In this document: positions 1-10,392 of the stretch, piece by piece | Layout: every line of letters starts with the position of its first letter | Position numbering within the stretch: position 1 is the stretch's first letter | Assembly: GCA_001579985.1 (NCBI GenBank) | Contig: LRSR01012289.1 | Coordinates: 1 to 20,564, forward strand | Direction of reading: 5' to 3' | DNA from: Hypsibius dujardini | Lineage: Eukaryota > Tardigrada > Eutardigrada > Parachela > Hypsibiidae | DNA: 20,564 bases | Made by a program: the position numbers and the translations under genes | The notes under the pieces: model-generated | Database searches by the model: none | What the model saw: the letters and a program-made list of their open reading frames with translations, nothing else | Told to the model about the DNA's origin: nothing

Positions 1-40
<40 letters not shown>

Positions 41-97
41 TGCAGACAGACAGACAGATAGACAATCAGGCAGACAGACAAACAGACTGACAGACAG
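1..97. repeat. (GACA)n microsatellite in polybromo intron
   Basis: Tandem GACA units with a few interruptions run from the window edge to about base 97. They end some 30 bases before the acceptor of the first visible polybromo exon at 129-130, so they lie inside an intron. The array probably continues upstream of the window. Confidence 0.95.
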
Positions 98-130
98 CAG
101 AACTTTTCATAAAATTGGTCTGTGTTTTAG

Positions 131-1522
131 GCACTTCTGGCATGTCTAATCATCAAACGCAGCAGTCGCAGTCTCAACCACCGTCATCGATGACTGCCCC
201 TGGTTCTCCCATTAAGACGAATGAAGCCGGTGGACAAGGACAAACAGGAACTGTCCAGATGATCTCTCCACAAGCTCTTGCCATGATGCAATCGCAGCAC
301 CAACAGTACCAGCGGATCATTCAGCAGCAACAGATGCAGATTCAGCAGCAGCAGCAAGTGCAGCGTCCCCTCTTTCTAACACTTCCGTCTGAGCCACCGA
401 AAGTCAAACGTGCCCTTCATTCTGAAGTCTTCTTGAAGTAAGTAGTTTTCTTCTCAAATTGTCTACCGTAAACCTAAAAATAAATGTGCTGATTGGCTAG
501 GGAAAACAATAAGTATTTTGTTTGATATTTTAAATTAATTTGTAATTGGTATAATCCACTGATTTGACAAGAAAATAATTCTAAATTTGAAGGCCCGCAA
601 GTCCCTGGGTTAAATCTTGACAGCAGCACCAGTTATTCATTTGCATTTACGAATAATTGGGAATATAGAATTCAGCATTTTTATAAAATTATTAAAATCT
701 CCATGTTCGTTTGATTAATTTAAGTGTTGGGTTTCTTTTGCCCATTTTGCAAATCAACTGGCTAGAGTCCGTCTTACCTATAATTATAATTATTTTTATT
801 TTTATTACTATCAGTTTTATGTTTTTCTAATATCCTTATGCGAATGTACTAGGGATATTATTAATATTATTTATTACATTCTTGTAAAATTTTTGACGTG
901 CACATATTTTATATATTTCGATTGGATTTTGGAAATTTATTCCAACATAACTACTAAGTACCATTTTTTGCAAGCAAATTTATAAAATTATAGTTATAGT
1001 TAATTATATTATTAATTGTTGTATAAATTATAGTTAATTTTCTTGCACCCTTTATCAAACATTTCTCCCATTTTGTTTTCTAATATAATAAATATATAAT
1101 AAATTAGCAAGCACTACGTGACTGATGCGTGGTGGATGTTTAGGTATCTGGAGAACAACGGAATGGGCTCTCACCCCAAGCCGGACGTGCCGTACTGGCG
1201 TCGCCAGTTAGCCGCTTCCCAGGATACCATCCCACCTCCGCGGCAGATCCCCGACTACTGGCCCTCTCTCCTCAACATCGACGCGGAAACAAAGAACAAG
1301 GGCATGGAAATGGTCAGCCGGATGTGGAGTACCCGCAACCTCATCTTCACCAAGACCTGCGGACTGGTACCGGTCCCCCTGACCCAGTCGACTGGCGGAG
1401 GTCCCTCTTCCTCCAATTCCACTGCTGGTCCTTCCTCAAAACCCTTTTCCCCGCCGATTGCATTGCCGGTCATGGCCAGGGAACGGTCGTCAGCTCGACG
1501 ACCTCCCAGCAGTCGTCGCTGA
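131..1522 (+). CDS. PBRM1: Polybromo-1 homologue, C-terminal exons (partial)
   Basis: The last two exons of a polybromo (BAF180) homologue, the subunit that defines the PBAF form of SWI/SNF nuclear chromatin remodellers. Exons are 131-437 (acceptor ttttag, donor GTAAGT) and 1144-1522 (acceptor tttag), giving 228 residues with stop TGA at 1520-1522. Exon one encodes a Ser/Gln-rich linker with poly-Q runs, then KRALHSEVFLK. The junction completes codon AA|G and continues as YLENNG. This matches the vertebrate C-terminus (RVLHSEAYLKYIEG, then W..tLAA, LPsHW, and LWrLRDLML); here the blocks read YWRRQLAA, IPDYWPSLL and MWSTRNLIF. The last ~45 residues are a Ser/Pro-rich tail without a known match. 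Bromodomains, BAH and HMG box would lie upstream. Identity of the domain is well supported; the exact tail is less certain. Confidence 0.85.
438..1143 (+). other. Last intron of polybromo
   Basis: A 706-bp AT-rich intron between GTAAGT and tttag. An alternative acceptor at 1106-1107 also keeps frame. The 1142-1143 acceptor is preferred because it recreates the conserved LKY junction of the family. No repeat or other gene was seen in it. Confidence 0.7.
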
Positions 1523-2036
1523 TATCATCTCAAACAATACAGCAATCAATCGAAGCCGATCAATCGTTGTTTACCTCCATAATCGATCAATCAACTGAAC
1601 ACCTTTACCGTCGTATGTTTAGCGGTTACTCTTTCTGTTTTACTTGTCTGTTCTTTTTTTAACAATCTGATTTTCTGTTTTTTGGTACGAGGCTTGTTGT
1701 CTGTTTTTCTGTGTGGCGCCACCTTGCGGCGAATTTATTTTTTACTTCCGTATTCTGTCTCTGTTGTGTGTGTATGGACTGGGCAGTTCGTACGGATAGC
1801 CAGCTGATCATTGCTTTTCTCGTCCGTTTTCTGACAACAAGAACTGCCATCTCCAAAACTTCTATGAGGCAACATAGATACTGCAAACTGCGCGGAATTC
1901 CAGGAATTAAGGACCGATCTCCTAAGCGTAAAGAGAAAGTATCGAGAACAGCTCTAGTATCAAAAACGAAATTTGATCAGTCTTTTCGGACCCAGTCACG
2001 GAAATCGAGCCACAAACAAAAAAGGTATGTTGTGTC
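1523..2036. other. Convergent 3' region between polybromo and GPCR 1
   Basis: 514 bases between two stop codons on opposite strands; it presumably holds both 3' UTRs. Short open frames are present on both strands, but none has recognisable sequence. No canonical AATAAA was found on either strand close to the stops. Confidence 0.5.
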
Positions 2037-2295
2037 TTAAAAAGAACCTTTCAGCTTCTTCGACGCAGACGTAGACACGAAAGCATCCTTATGTAAAGAC
2101 ATCCGATCCAAGCCTTGTGTATTTGTAGGAGCCCCATTGTTACGAGCCGCTCGGTGTCCAGTCAAATTGCGTAGTCCTTGACGATAGTCTTTGTTGCATC
2201 CGAAGAATATCATCTTTGCAGAGCAAACGTTAAAATGTGTTGGGATTGTTAGACAAAAAGATAGACCAACAAGCAGCAGACAGACAGACAGACAA

Positions 2296-2342
<47 letters not shown>

Positions 2343-3804
2343 AACAGACAAACAGACATGCAGAGAGGCACCTACTGGTGTGAATGAGTACTGTATCAGG
2401 ACGAAGATCCTCATCCACAGCCGCAACAAAGGTATTCGGTTATACAACTCGTAATAAAAGGTGTTGAGCAAAGACATCGGCAAGGTCGTGGCGATGTTAA
2501 AAATAAAGCAAAGTAGCAACATTCCCGCGATGTTAATTTGTCGTCTGTACATCAACTTCTGCTGCCTAGCATTGTCAGTAGTTCTTGACCGCTTTTCACA
2601 TGTCACAACTGGTTCAACACCCACGGACCTCACCTTCCGGCGAGCCATTTTACTTAATATTGACAGCACCGCGGTTCCAACCACAACATACGGCGCATAC
2701 GAGTTAAATGAAACTAACCAAGTACCAAGCTTCGTGGTGGCCAATAGTCCGCACTGACCCTGTGAGGAAGTGGTGAAATAGCCAACTTCCCTGGTGCAGA
2801 ACGGGATAAGGGACAGGGCACCGATTAACCATGTAAAAATCCCCATGGACAGACATGCCTGTTAATGTAAAATTCTTCTTAAATATTTCTATTTAATCAT
2901 CCTAATATTTTTGGGATCATTCAATGCACTTCACAATAAACATTTGTTGAAGGTTATCTTGTTATTATTTAAGCGTAAGTAATAATAATTTGAACTATAA
3001 ATTCGGTAAATTAATATTAAATATTTAATTCTTACCATACTAGTGCCTTCGAAACCATTTCAATCACTTTACAGTGATAATAGGAAACGTTTGTTAAAGC
3101 TCTATATTTTTTTAATATTTTAAGCATAACTAATAATGATTTTGAACTGTTCAGTAAATTATCATTAAATATTTCTATTGAATCTTCACACTATTTTTGA
3201 GATTGTTCTAAGAATTTTACGATATTAATAAGTAACATTAGTCGGCACTATATATTTGTTAATTGATTTTAAGCGTAACTAATAACAATGTTTAACTGCA
3301 AATTCAGTTTAAATGTCTTAATTATACATTATCCCTAAGGCTGAAAGTAAAATTTAACTGCAAAATTACCTGCCACCTAGTGAAGGTTCGATATTGATGA
3401 GGTAAAAAGGTGGCAACAAACCGGTTGACCCCCAGACAGGCTTCAGACCAGTTGTTGGCATACGTCGTCATCACCGTAAAGTAATGCGCCAGAGTACAGG
3501 CATTTGGATGGGGCGTGAACCAGAAATGGTGGCCGTAGACTAGAATCACGTGGACGGGATAATTGAGGGTACACATTGCGATGCAGGTGAATGAGAGGTT
3601 GAGAATGAGGAATCCGGTGCCGGAACGGAGTTTTTGCGAGCGTGCGATGACGGTTATCAAGAGGGCATTGCACAGGATCCCAATGCTGCTGATACTCAGC
3701 ATCACAGCGAACCACAGGGTCAGACCGTCTCGTTCATGGGTGTTCGGACTTGGCGAAGAATTATTAGCGTGAAACGGCAGTGGGAAGGAGGTGATGTTGT
3801 TCAT
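2037..3804 (-). CDS. Class A (rhodopsin-like) orphan GPCR 1
   Basis: A seven-helix plasma-membrane receptor of 364 aa. Exons are 3804-3370, 2858-2376 and 2213-2037; all junctions are phase 0 with GT-AG ends. Approximate helices: TM1 30-53 (containing the GILCNALL Asn), TM2 64-90, TM3 100-130, TM4 146-166, TM5 190-215, TM6 252-278, TM7 289-312. Cys103 (TM3) and Cys181 (loop 2) can form the usual disulfide. The N-terminus carries NNIT and NNSS sequons. The DRY motif reads NRF (127-129), TM6 lacks CWxP, and TM7 reads TPMIFF in place of NPxxY, followed by helix-8-like FGCNKDYR. The second exon starts inside TM4 and the third inside TM7. Large invertebrate GPCR expansions contain such NRF receptors; the ligand cannot be inferred. 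The C-tail is Ser/Thr/Lys-rich. Confidence 0.85.
2214..2375 (-). other. 162-nt intron of GPCR 1 built on a GACA array
   Basis: Donor GTAGGT and acceptor tgcaaag bracket 162 nt, of which about 80 (2279-2358) are GACA/AACA units. On the sense strand the intron is a multiple of three and has no stop, so unspliced RNA would read 54 extra residues with repeated SVCL inside TM7. Removing it restores YSFTP|MIFFGCNKDYR, which is why I call it an intron. Confidence 0.75.
2880..3320 (-). repeat. Diverged tandem repeat, ~150 bp x3, in GPCR 1 intron
   Basis: The 511-bp intron between the first two GPCR exons (2859-3369) is mostly three diverged copies of a ~150-bp AT-rich unit. The marker AAGCGTAACTAATAA (with variants) recurs at 2971, 3122 and 3271, each time followed by a TTGAACT-like and a TCAGTAAATT-like block. 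Confidence 0.75.
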
Positions 3805-3963
3805 TTTCTATGTAATTTAAAAACAAAATTTAATAGTATTAACAATATAATAATATATGTAATGTAAATGATACTAAGAATTTAAACAATAGTGGAAATA
3901 ATAATATTAATTTAGAAAAACAACAATCTTAAAAATAACATCAACAAAAATAATAATAATAAC

Positions 3964-4009
<46 letters not shown>

Positions 4010-5277
4010 TAAAATAAAATAACAGAAACAACAGTAATAATAATACTAGTTTAAATAACAGAAAAAAATATGATATAATAGAAGTAAAAATAAATTTTTT
4101 TAAAGGAGTTTAATTTGTTGCGTCAAGAGAGAATCGCTAAACTATATCTGAAGAACAAAAAAAATTGGAAGAAGGATATGCTAAAACAGACAATTTTTAA
4201 GTCGATTATGAACTGACGGGATTACATTGTGGGACGGAGGAAAAGGGCGGTAGATCTTCCATTAGTGCGTAGTGGACTATGATTCAGCGTGCTCTCCGGT
4301 CTTTTTGTGAAATCACTGAATGGCAATCTTGACGCACGTCCCTGTTGTTTATTCCTGGATTAGTCAATTTCACACGTTTGCCAGTGATCTTTGAGCTCGA
4401 AGGAAAACCAGCTCGACGGCCTACCTAGTTTTTTAATGGGGATTGTAACCATCACGTGGACGGACGATCGAGGAATGAGCGGGAGAGGATGAACAACACA
4501 TGTACTACACTGCACATCCGATTATAGTTTGAATATCTCGACCGTCCGTCATGTGAGTTGGAACTGGACCGGACGGCATTAATTTAACTCTGGTGTTAAG
4601 GTGTCTCTATCCCACTATAGCCTATTGATAGTCTGCAGTTTGTAGATACAGGCACATAAGGAATTTTAGCCATTAAGAATTTTACGAATGATAAAACTAA
4701 AATCCGTCAACTAAATTTTGTTCAACTAAAAACGAAGACTTTCTTTAGCGACTAAAAGTTTTGTTTTAACAGAAATTATATCGTTAACTTTGTGCTTATT
4801 ACGTTAATCCTGTAGTGAGGAACACTTTTTTTTTGAGAAATAATAAACTTAATAATAAATTTTAAAAAATTAAACTAAAAGCTATAGTTTAAATACTAGT
4901 AGCATGCTTTAATAGTGTAATAGCTTAATACTTAGTAGCCTAATACTTTTATTAGTATCCTTTAATAGTATAATACGTTAATGCTTTAATACTATCATAG
5001 TTTTTATTAGTATACTTTAATTTAGATACTAAAAGTGTACTTTTGTAATTTACTTAACGTTTGCTATCCCTAAATGCAAAGAAAGTTAGTAACCTTTTAT
5101 TATTGATAACATTTCTTGTGCTCTTCCTTCCGTTGTACAGAGACATTGCCTTTAAAACCTGTACACGACGTTGCGAAAGGATAATTTGTGCCAGCATCAG
5201 AGCTTCAAAGTTGGTACATCAGCTAAATTAGTTTTTTCATTTTTGATTTAAATACACCACATCCTTTTAGAAAAGAA
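3805..5277. other. Intergenic DNA with (AAT)n array and inverted repeat
   Basis: No gene recognised. An (AAT)n microsatellite lies at about 3945-4010. An imperfect ~20-bp inverted repeat, 4453-4472 against 4537-4556 (CACGTGGACGGACG against CGTCCGTCATGTG), could form a hairpin. AT-rich low-complexity DNA with recurring TTAGTA/TAATAC words fills 4860-5050. The promoter and 5' UTR of GPCR 1 should lie just above 3804. Confidence 0.6.
3945..4020. repeat. (AAT)n / (AAAAT)n microsatellite
   Basis: An uninterrupted AAT tract that grades into AAAAT units, upstream of the GPCR 1 start codon. Confidence 0.95.
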
Positions 5278-6262
5278 TTAGGCCTGCACAGAAAAGAGGG
5301 CGGGCACTTGGTCGGGGGTCCAGTTCTGCGCGTCCGCGGTGTGGGTCTGGATGACGTTGTAGACATTTCCGTTGTAAGAGACTTGCTGGCCGACGGTATA
5401 GGCAGCGCCCACTTGCCAGGGGATAGCCCTGACTACCCCGGTAACAACTGGAATGGGATCGACGTGGACCTCTCTCGTATTAGAGGATGAACCAGCTGAT
5501 GCAGAACCGCCAGCAACGATGACAGACGGAGCTCCCGAATCGTCTACGCCGGCGATGCCAGCGGGGTTCGGTCCTAGGGTCGTGCCTGGCAGTAGCGGCG
5601 ATTCGGGTGATTGTTCCGGCCCTGCAGACAGAAATTTGGAGCTGAGTATTACTTAACCGGTTTTGAAGGGTTAACAACTCAGTTTAAGACCTCTCAGACA
5701 GCCAGAACGAACAGACAGGCAGACAGACAGACAGACAGAAGAGAACAGACAGACAATCAGACAGAAACAGAAAGACAGAAAGACAAAGGCAGAAAGACAA
5801 AAACAGAGAGATAGAGAGACAAAGTGACAGAGAGGCAGACAGAGAGACATAAAAATAGAGATAGACAGACATACAGACAGAGACAGACAGACAGAATTAG
5901 TCTTCTAGGCCTCTATATAAAATCACTTTAAGTCCAGAATTCACCCACATAAATACGAGCTAACTGGTCGTCTCGACAACAAGGCAAATATGGTCAGTGA
6001 CTTATCCAGACATATGGACATTAGGAAAATAGTCGGTAAAACACTCAGACAAGAATACAATAGAATTTTTATGCTATCAGGCAATTTTACGCCAATAAAA
6101 TAGGCATAAGGGCGAAATGAAGTATGTATTCCTAGAAATAATCAATAAATAAAATAGTCTTAAGTGTTTCTTACCGGTGTGAGGGCCAGCTTGCGGGCGA
6201 GCACTTATGGCGGAGAGCAGCATGCACCCAACCAGTACGAAAACGAAGGTTTTGGCCGACAT
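5278..6262 (-). CDS. Secreted protein with CBM5/12-like chitin-binding module
   Basis: A 143-aa protein from exons 6262-6175 and 5621-5278; donor GTAAGA, acceptor tctgtctgcag, phase 1. Residues 1-21 are a clear signal peptide ([20 protein letters not shown], then AR), so it is secreted. Residues 22-90 are a Gly/Ser/Pro-rich linker. Residues 95-143 match the family 5/12 carbohydrate-binding pattern PW..G.aY..G..V.Y.G..Y..iq.HT....W.P...[42 protein letters not shown]. Surface aromatics typical of chitin binding are kept (Trp98, Tyr104, Tyr112, Tyr117, Trp130); the usual final Trp after PAL is Phe. There is no catalytic domain, so it probably binds chitin without cutting it, as a cuticle, gut-lining or defence protein. 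This module is most familiar from bacterial chitinases and phage proteins. Confidence 0.85.
5700..5900. repeat. Degenerate GACA/GAGA array in CBM gene intron
   Basis: About 200 bases of purine-rich GACA units mixed with GAGA, GAAA and AGACA variants, inside the intron 5622-6174 of the chitin-binding gene. Long open frames across it on both strands are low-complexity artefacts. Confidence 0.9.
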
Positions 6263-7224
6263 TATTTGAGCTGTTGTGTGGTGAATTGCTGCTAACGCGA
6301 AGGTCTGAAAGTGTCTTTAGTGAAGTTACTAAAAGAGAAAGTGCTTCCATTTTTAAGGAAAGATTCTACTATGCCAGACACTGCAACCAGAGGAGATACC
6401 ATCTTGTTTTTTCTTTGGGTGCCTAGATAATGCTGTCCTTACGACATTGTGTAATACAGGCACGAACAGAATGCCTGGCTAACTGAGTCAAATCATTCAG
6501 CTCGTTCTACGCATTACTACCACGCACTTGTAGAGTTAAATAGCTTGACTTGGTCAGCTCTGTAGTTTGTTCACGTGTGTATCACGTGTAGTTCACAGGC
6601 GCAGAGAACCACGGCAAACTAATATATGCTGCCTACGATTTTTGATACCCTTTGGTGTGAAGGAAATGTTTGTTGCCGGAAATAATCTTTCAAGGCGGTC
6701 GGAGTAAAGTCGAAAAATTAGCCTTAGTTCCGGCAGTCGATGACTATCCATCTTTCGAGTTAAGAAATGTTGTTGCGATCTAGAAAAGTGATATTAAGCC
6801 CAATGTTTTTAATCATGCAAGCGATCCAAGTGATTTATCTGTGTCTGTGTCTGTGTCTGTGTCTGTGTCTGTGTCTGTGTCTGTGTCTGTGTCTGTGTCT
6901 GTGTCTGTGTCTGTGTCTGTATCTGTTACTGGCTCCCGCAAGTGCTATATCTCGGCGATCCCAACGAGAATCACGCGAATGCTTTGCACCACTACGGAAT
7001 TGCAGTGCTTTGGCTCAAACGCTGGGTCCCGTCACAGACAGCGTCTAACTAATGGTATTCAGGGGCCATTTAAGAAAGACATGCCTGTGGAAAAGGTATC
7101 ACTGTACAAGATCGCCAAAATTATGTTCTAAAATCCAAAATAAAAATGTTCAGTCTGGAATTGTACAGAAAATTTGAATTTCCACATAACTAGGTATTTC
7201 ACGGACAGGTAAGTATCCATAGTA
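6263..7224. other. Intergenic DNA holding a (TGTGTC)n array
   Basis: Upstream region of the CBM gene (promoter expected just above 6262) and downstream region of the ricin-like gene. Apart from the hexanucleotide array at 6838-6926, I see no gene. The Leu/Cys- or Val/Ser-repeat frames here are produced by the array. Confidence 0.6.
6838..6926. repeat. (TGTGTC)n hexanucleotide microsatellite
   Basis: About 14 near-perfect TGTGTC units in tandem. The same motif returns at 8735-8780 and at 20494-20564. Confidence 0.97.
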
Positions 7225-8124
7225 TTAAACATTGACCAACACAAATTTTCGGTATTCATCGCGGTTCCTGGCGGTATCCTTGTCTGTTGCGTACACCGAT
7301 AACTTAGGATAGATGGGTGACGGGCTATGTCGCACAGCCAAGACCAGTCGAAGTTGGCTTTTAATCTCGCCGGATTCGCTGATGCTCCACAGTTGATTGA
7401 AGCGCCCATGCGCGGGCCAAGTGATGATCGCCTTCCGGTCCCCGGGGTTCTCGCTAACATCCAGCACTAGTCTATAATAATTTATTATAATTAAGTTTCA
7501 TATTCCAAAATCCTAGTCGAGTTTAAACTAATGCAAAATTTGATTATTAATTTAAAGTAATTTGAAGTAGTATAATTTAACTTTATTTGGTTAATTAACT
7601 GAATTTGGTTTAACTAATTTAAACTGATTTAATACAATAAATTTAATTTAGACTAACCTAATTCAGTTTAACTAATATAACCTAATTTAAATTAAAGTAA
7701 TCTAATTTAATACAGTAAATTTAGTTTAAACTAACCTAATTTGGTTTATTTTGTTTAATTTAGTTAAACTAATTTAAAATAGATTAAATTTTGGTGAAGT
7801 TGGCAAACTTGCCGACACTTTAAAAAGTTTAAGTCAAAAAGATTTTGCTGGCGAAATCTGGAAGGATTGTAAAGAGAAGCCTTTTGATAGTGAGTAATAT
7901 AAATAAGACGAATTAAAAAAATATAGTTACCCATTTTTGTGACTGACTATCAGTCCGTCTCGATAAGTGAAGACCTGACTGGGACTGCCATCGTAGTCGT
8001 TAATGATGACCTGTTCACACATGGGGTGGTCTGTCCTGTTCCCCTGACCGTCAAAAACTTGCATGACTCGTTTCGAGTCGACATCTTTGATGATGAACGG
8101 CGCGTTGATATTAAAGGACACCAT
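7225..8124 (-). CDS. Ricin-type beta-trefoil lectin-like protein
   Basis: A 146-aa protein from exons 8124-7931 and 7471-7225 (donor GTAACT, acceptor tattatag, phase 2; the junction codon gives SHKN-G-LVLDV). I chose the ATG at 8124 for its strong context (aaaATGG); an in-frame ATG at 8172 would add 16 basic residues. The pattern fits an R-type lectin trefoil: FIIKDVDSKRVMQVF (11-24), then a degenerate QxW (QVF, 50-52), DGLIVSHKNGLVLDVSENPG, and a clear QxW (QLW, 91-93) followed by SISESGEIKS. A third subdomain ends in EYRKFVLVNV. There is no signal peptide, so it is cytosolic or leaves the cell by a non-classical route. The family binds galactose-type glycans. Only one canonical QxW is kept, so sugar binding is unproven. 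No fused enzyme domain is present. Confidence 0.75.
7483..7800 (-). repeat. 78-bp duplicated AT-rich unit in ricin-like gene intron
   Basis: The intron 7472-7930 is built of TAATTTAA-like words. At a larger scale AATACAATAAATTTAATTTA at 7631 recurs as AATACAGTAAATTTAGTTTA at 7709, both followed by an ACTAACCTAATT block. The period is 78 bp. Confidence 0.65.
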
Positions 8125-8924
8125 TTTCGTTTTATGTTTAGCTTTGAATAAGGATAGAAAAGCAGTGCACATACTGTAGTACGCCGACTTCTACATAGAA
8201 AACCATGCAGTGTTTGACGACTTTATTAGGCGGAAGCTTTTTATCTTGCAGAAGGGAGGTTGGACAGCTGGTCTCAATGAATTCGGCGCCCAAGGGTCGA
8301 GGTAAACAAGGATTAGGGAAAGGCATTCTTAGAACAGTTCAAAGACCGGGCTCAATCCAGGTCCGCCCATGTTTGTGCAAATGCGTACCAGTATAAGTAG
8401 TCGGACACGTCACACGCGCGGACACATGGCTAAGAGTCCAAATTTATACCACTCTCAGATCGCGCGGAATAGCTCAATCTGGGACCCGACGTAAACGCGA
8501 CCATGCTTGTGCATGTATATTCGAGGTTCCACTGGACAGTTTATCAATCGCGGGCATTGTTTTTACTATGCACCGCACTCCCTCGAACTATTTACATTTG
8601 AGGCACCAACTCACCGATCCCAATCGTTATTATCATCTCTGTCTCAATTTGACATACAGTGTATCGGTACAGTACGGCACAAACTCTTTTTAATGAGTGA
8701 CCAGCACAACTTGGTCTTGGTGCGTTTCCCTGTTTGTGTCTGTGTCTGTGTCCGTGTCTGTGTCTGTGTTGTGTCTGTGTAGGTACGCGTTCTACTAAGT
8801 TCAAGTCGATATCTTCTGTATTAGAGTTCGCGCTGTTAATCAGCAGAACCTTATCAGAGGATGACAAGCTTTGTTTGGAAAACAGTACACACCGTAACCT
8901 CGTTATGAATTGGGAAACAGTGCA
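8125..8924. other. Divergent intergenic region between ricin-like gene and GPCR 2
   Basis: Head-to-head promoters are expected here. A possible A/T-rich element (GATAAAAAG on the minus strand near 8250) lies ~125 bp above the ricin-like ATG. Two partly similar GC-rich segments begin GCTCAATC at about 8349 and 8472. No coding gene was recognised. Confidence 0.5.
8735..8780. repeat. Short (TGTGTC)n array
   Basis: About seven imperfect TGTGTC units upstream of GPCR 2. Confidence 0.9.
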
Positions 8925-8931
8925 TATAAAA
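8925..8931 (+). promoter_or_regulatory. Candidate TATA box of GPCR 2
   Basis: TATAAAA in the context gtgcaTATAAAActagc, 72 bp upstream of the ATG at 9003. A start site about 30 bp downstream would leave a 5' UTR of roughly 45-50 nt. Confidence 0.4.
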
Positions 8932-9002
8932 CTAGCACAGAGAGTAAACATTCACGGAGGTGATCAAGTCTGCCTTTGTGTTTCAATATTTTAGCCGAAA
9001 AT

Positions 9003-10392
9003 ATGGCTTTATCCAATAAGGGTAATCATACGAAATTTGATTTAACTATCCCGTCCACTGGAGATTCCCTAACTCCGATCAGCTCACTATATGTCATCCT
9101 CGAAACACTCCTGTTTCTCGCCATCACGTTCGGAAACGGCATGGTCATAATTTCCTTTATCAAGTTCCCTGGACTGCGTCAGAAATTACCTCATCACTGG
9201 CTTCTACATCTAGCCATAGCGGACCTATTCCTTGGACTGGCGTTACCCTTTCACATTTTTCTATTCCTCACGAAAAACAAGCTTTCAGAGCACATTGAAG
9301 GTACTCCGTTCGTCTGCCTTGCTCGTTATGGCAGTGCAACGCTATCGGTGGAGGTGTCGCTGGTCCTCTTGGTTCTCCTGGCGCTGCACGTGCTCTTATC
9401 GGTTCAGTATCCATATAAATACAACGTCTGGATAACACCGACCAAGCTGCATGCTATGGCGGGAGCCACATGGATTATATGCATCGCTTACTGTGCCATA
9501 CCGTTTTTTGGAGTGCATAATTACCATGAAGATTGGACGCATGTAAATGGTCGGAATGGAAGCGAGACGTGTGAACTTGCAATAGTAAGTAACGTAGGTT
9601 TATTCGCATAAAACGCCCTTGATCCTGTCTCATCCTGGTCTCTCATTCGTACCTTTTCCATTCCGTCTGATACTTTATCTCTGTAAGGTTTTGCACGTTT
9701 TTGAACCTGTTCGTTTTAGTCCGTGGCTTCCTGGATGTTTCGTCTCTCCGTTGACTTAACCGTCTCACTGTTCATACATGCATGGTACCCAGACGCTAGC
9801 TCGTCTTTCCATTGACCTATACGTCTCATTGTCCATGTGCATAACTGGCTTTCTGAATGTTCGATGTATACGTCGGCCAATCCGTCTCATTGTTAAAGCA
9901 TAAGCGACAGAATAACCCGAAATTTGTTGTTACTTTAAGATCTGGGAAGCTTGGTACCTCATTGTGATGGTCGGCCTGATGCTTCTCCTCATAATAACCC
10001 TCTGCACGTTTTACTACATCATCTTCCGACTCGCTGCGCAACGCAGCCGTCGCGATTCTGCCATAATCTCTCAATTCACCAATATCTCTAAACGAAATAC
10101 CAAAGCGGCACGGACGTTCCTGCTGGTCTCCGCGTCAACTGTGGTCTGCTTCGTACCCTTTGCCATATGCGTGCTCATTCAGTCCGAACACTGGTATGAA
10201 TACGGCCACACCACCAAGGACGATTCCTTATTGAGCTGGCTGGGTGCAGGCTCTGTTTTGTGTCTCTTTTTCCACTCCTGTCTGAATCCGGTCATATATT
10301 CGCTGCGTTTGCCGGCATTTCGACATGCCTTTCGGGCAATCTTTACCGGGAATTGTCGTGAATTCCGACGAACGTCCATTGAACAGCAATAA
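9003..10392 (+). CDS. Adenosine-receptor-like class A GPCR 2
   Basis: A seven-helix receptor of 344 aa from exons 9003-9584 and 9940-10392 (donor GTAAGT, acceptor actttaag, phase 0). Features in order: N-terminal NHT sequon; TM1 with GNGMVI (44-49); TM2 with LAIADLFLGLALP (70-82); TM3 Cys105; loop-2 Cys190; TM5 at 200-223; TM6 CFVP (264-267); TM7 NPVIY (310-314), then SLRLPAFRHAFRAI and a Cys at 333. The segment after TM3 (VQYPYKY..ITPTKLHAMAG.TWI) and the post-TM7 stretch align best with adenosine receptors (V.IPLRY..lvT..RA......W; FR..FR.I). The DRY position reads LHV, so the G-protein-contact Arg3.50 is absent. It may be a divergent, constitutive or non-canonical receptor. The ligand cannot be inferred. 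Confidence 0.85.
9700..9890 (+). repeat. 61-bp tandem repeat x3 in GPCR 2 intron
   Basis: Within intron 9585-9939 the word CGTCTCA recurs at 9761, 9822 and 9883, exactly 61 bp apart, with diverged flanks (CTGGATGTTTCG/CTGAATGTTCGA; TCATACATGCA/CCATGTGCATA). There is probably an older, more decayed copy upstream. Confidence 0.8.

Noticed and set aside
1-97. CRISPR array or telomeric repeat
   Set aside because: The units are 4 bp with no spacers and the motif is not a telomere sequence.
1108-1143. Extra polybromo residues from an upstream acceptor at 1106-1107
   Set aside because: It keeps frame, but the 1142-1143 acceptor gives LKYLEN, matching the conserved family junction.
2191-2454. Plus-strand frame rich in RQTD repeats
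   Set aside because: It is a translation of the GACA array antisense to the GPCR 1 coding exons.
6767-7131. Open frames with long Leu-Cys or Val-Ser repeats
   Set aside because: They are translations of the (TGTGTC)n array with no homology or splice support.
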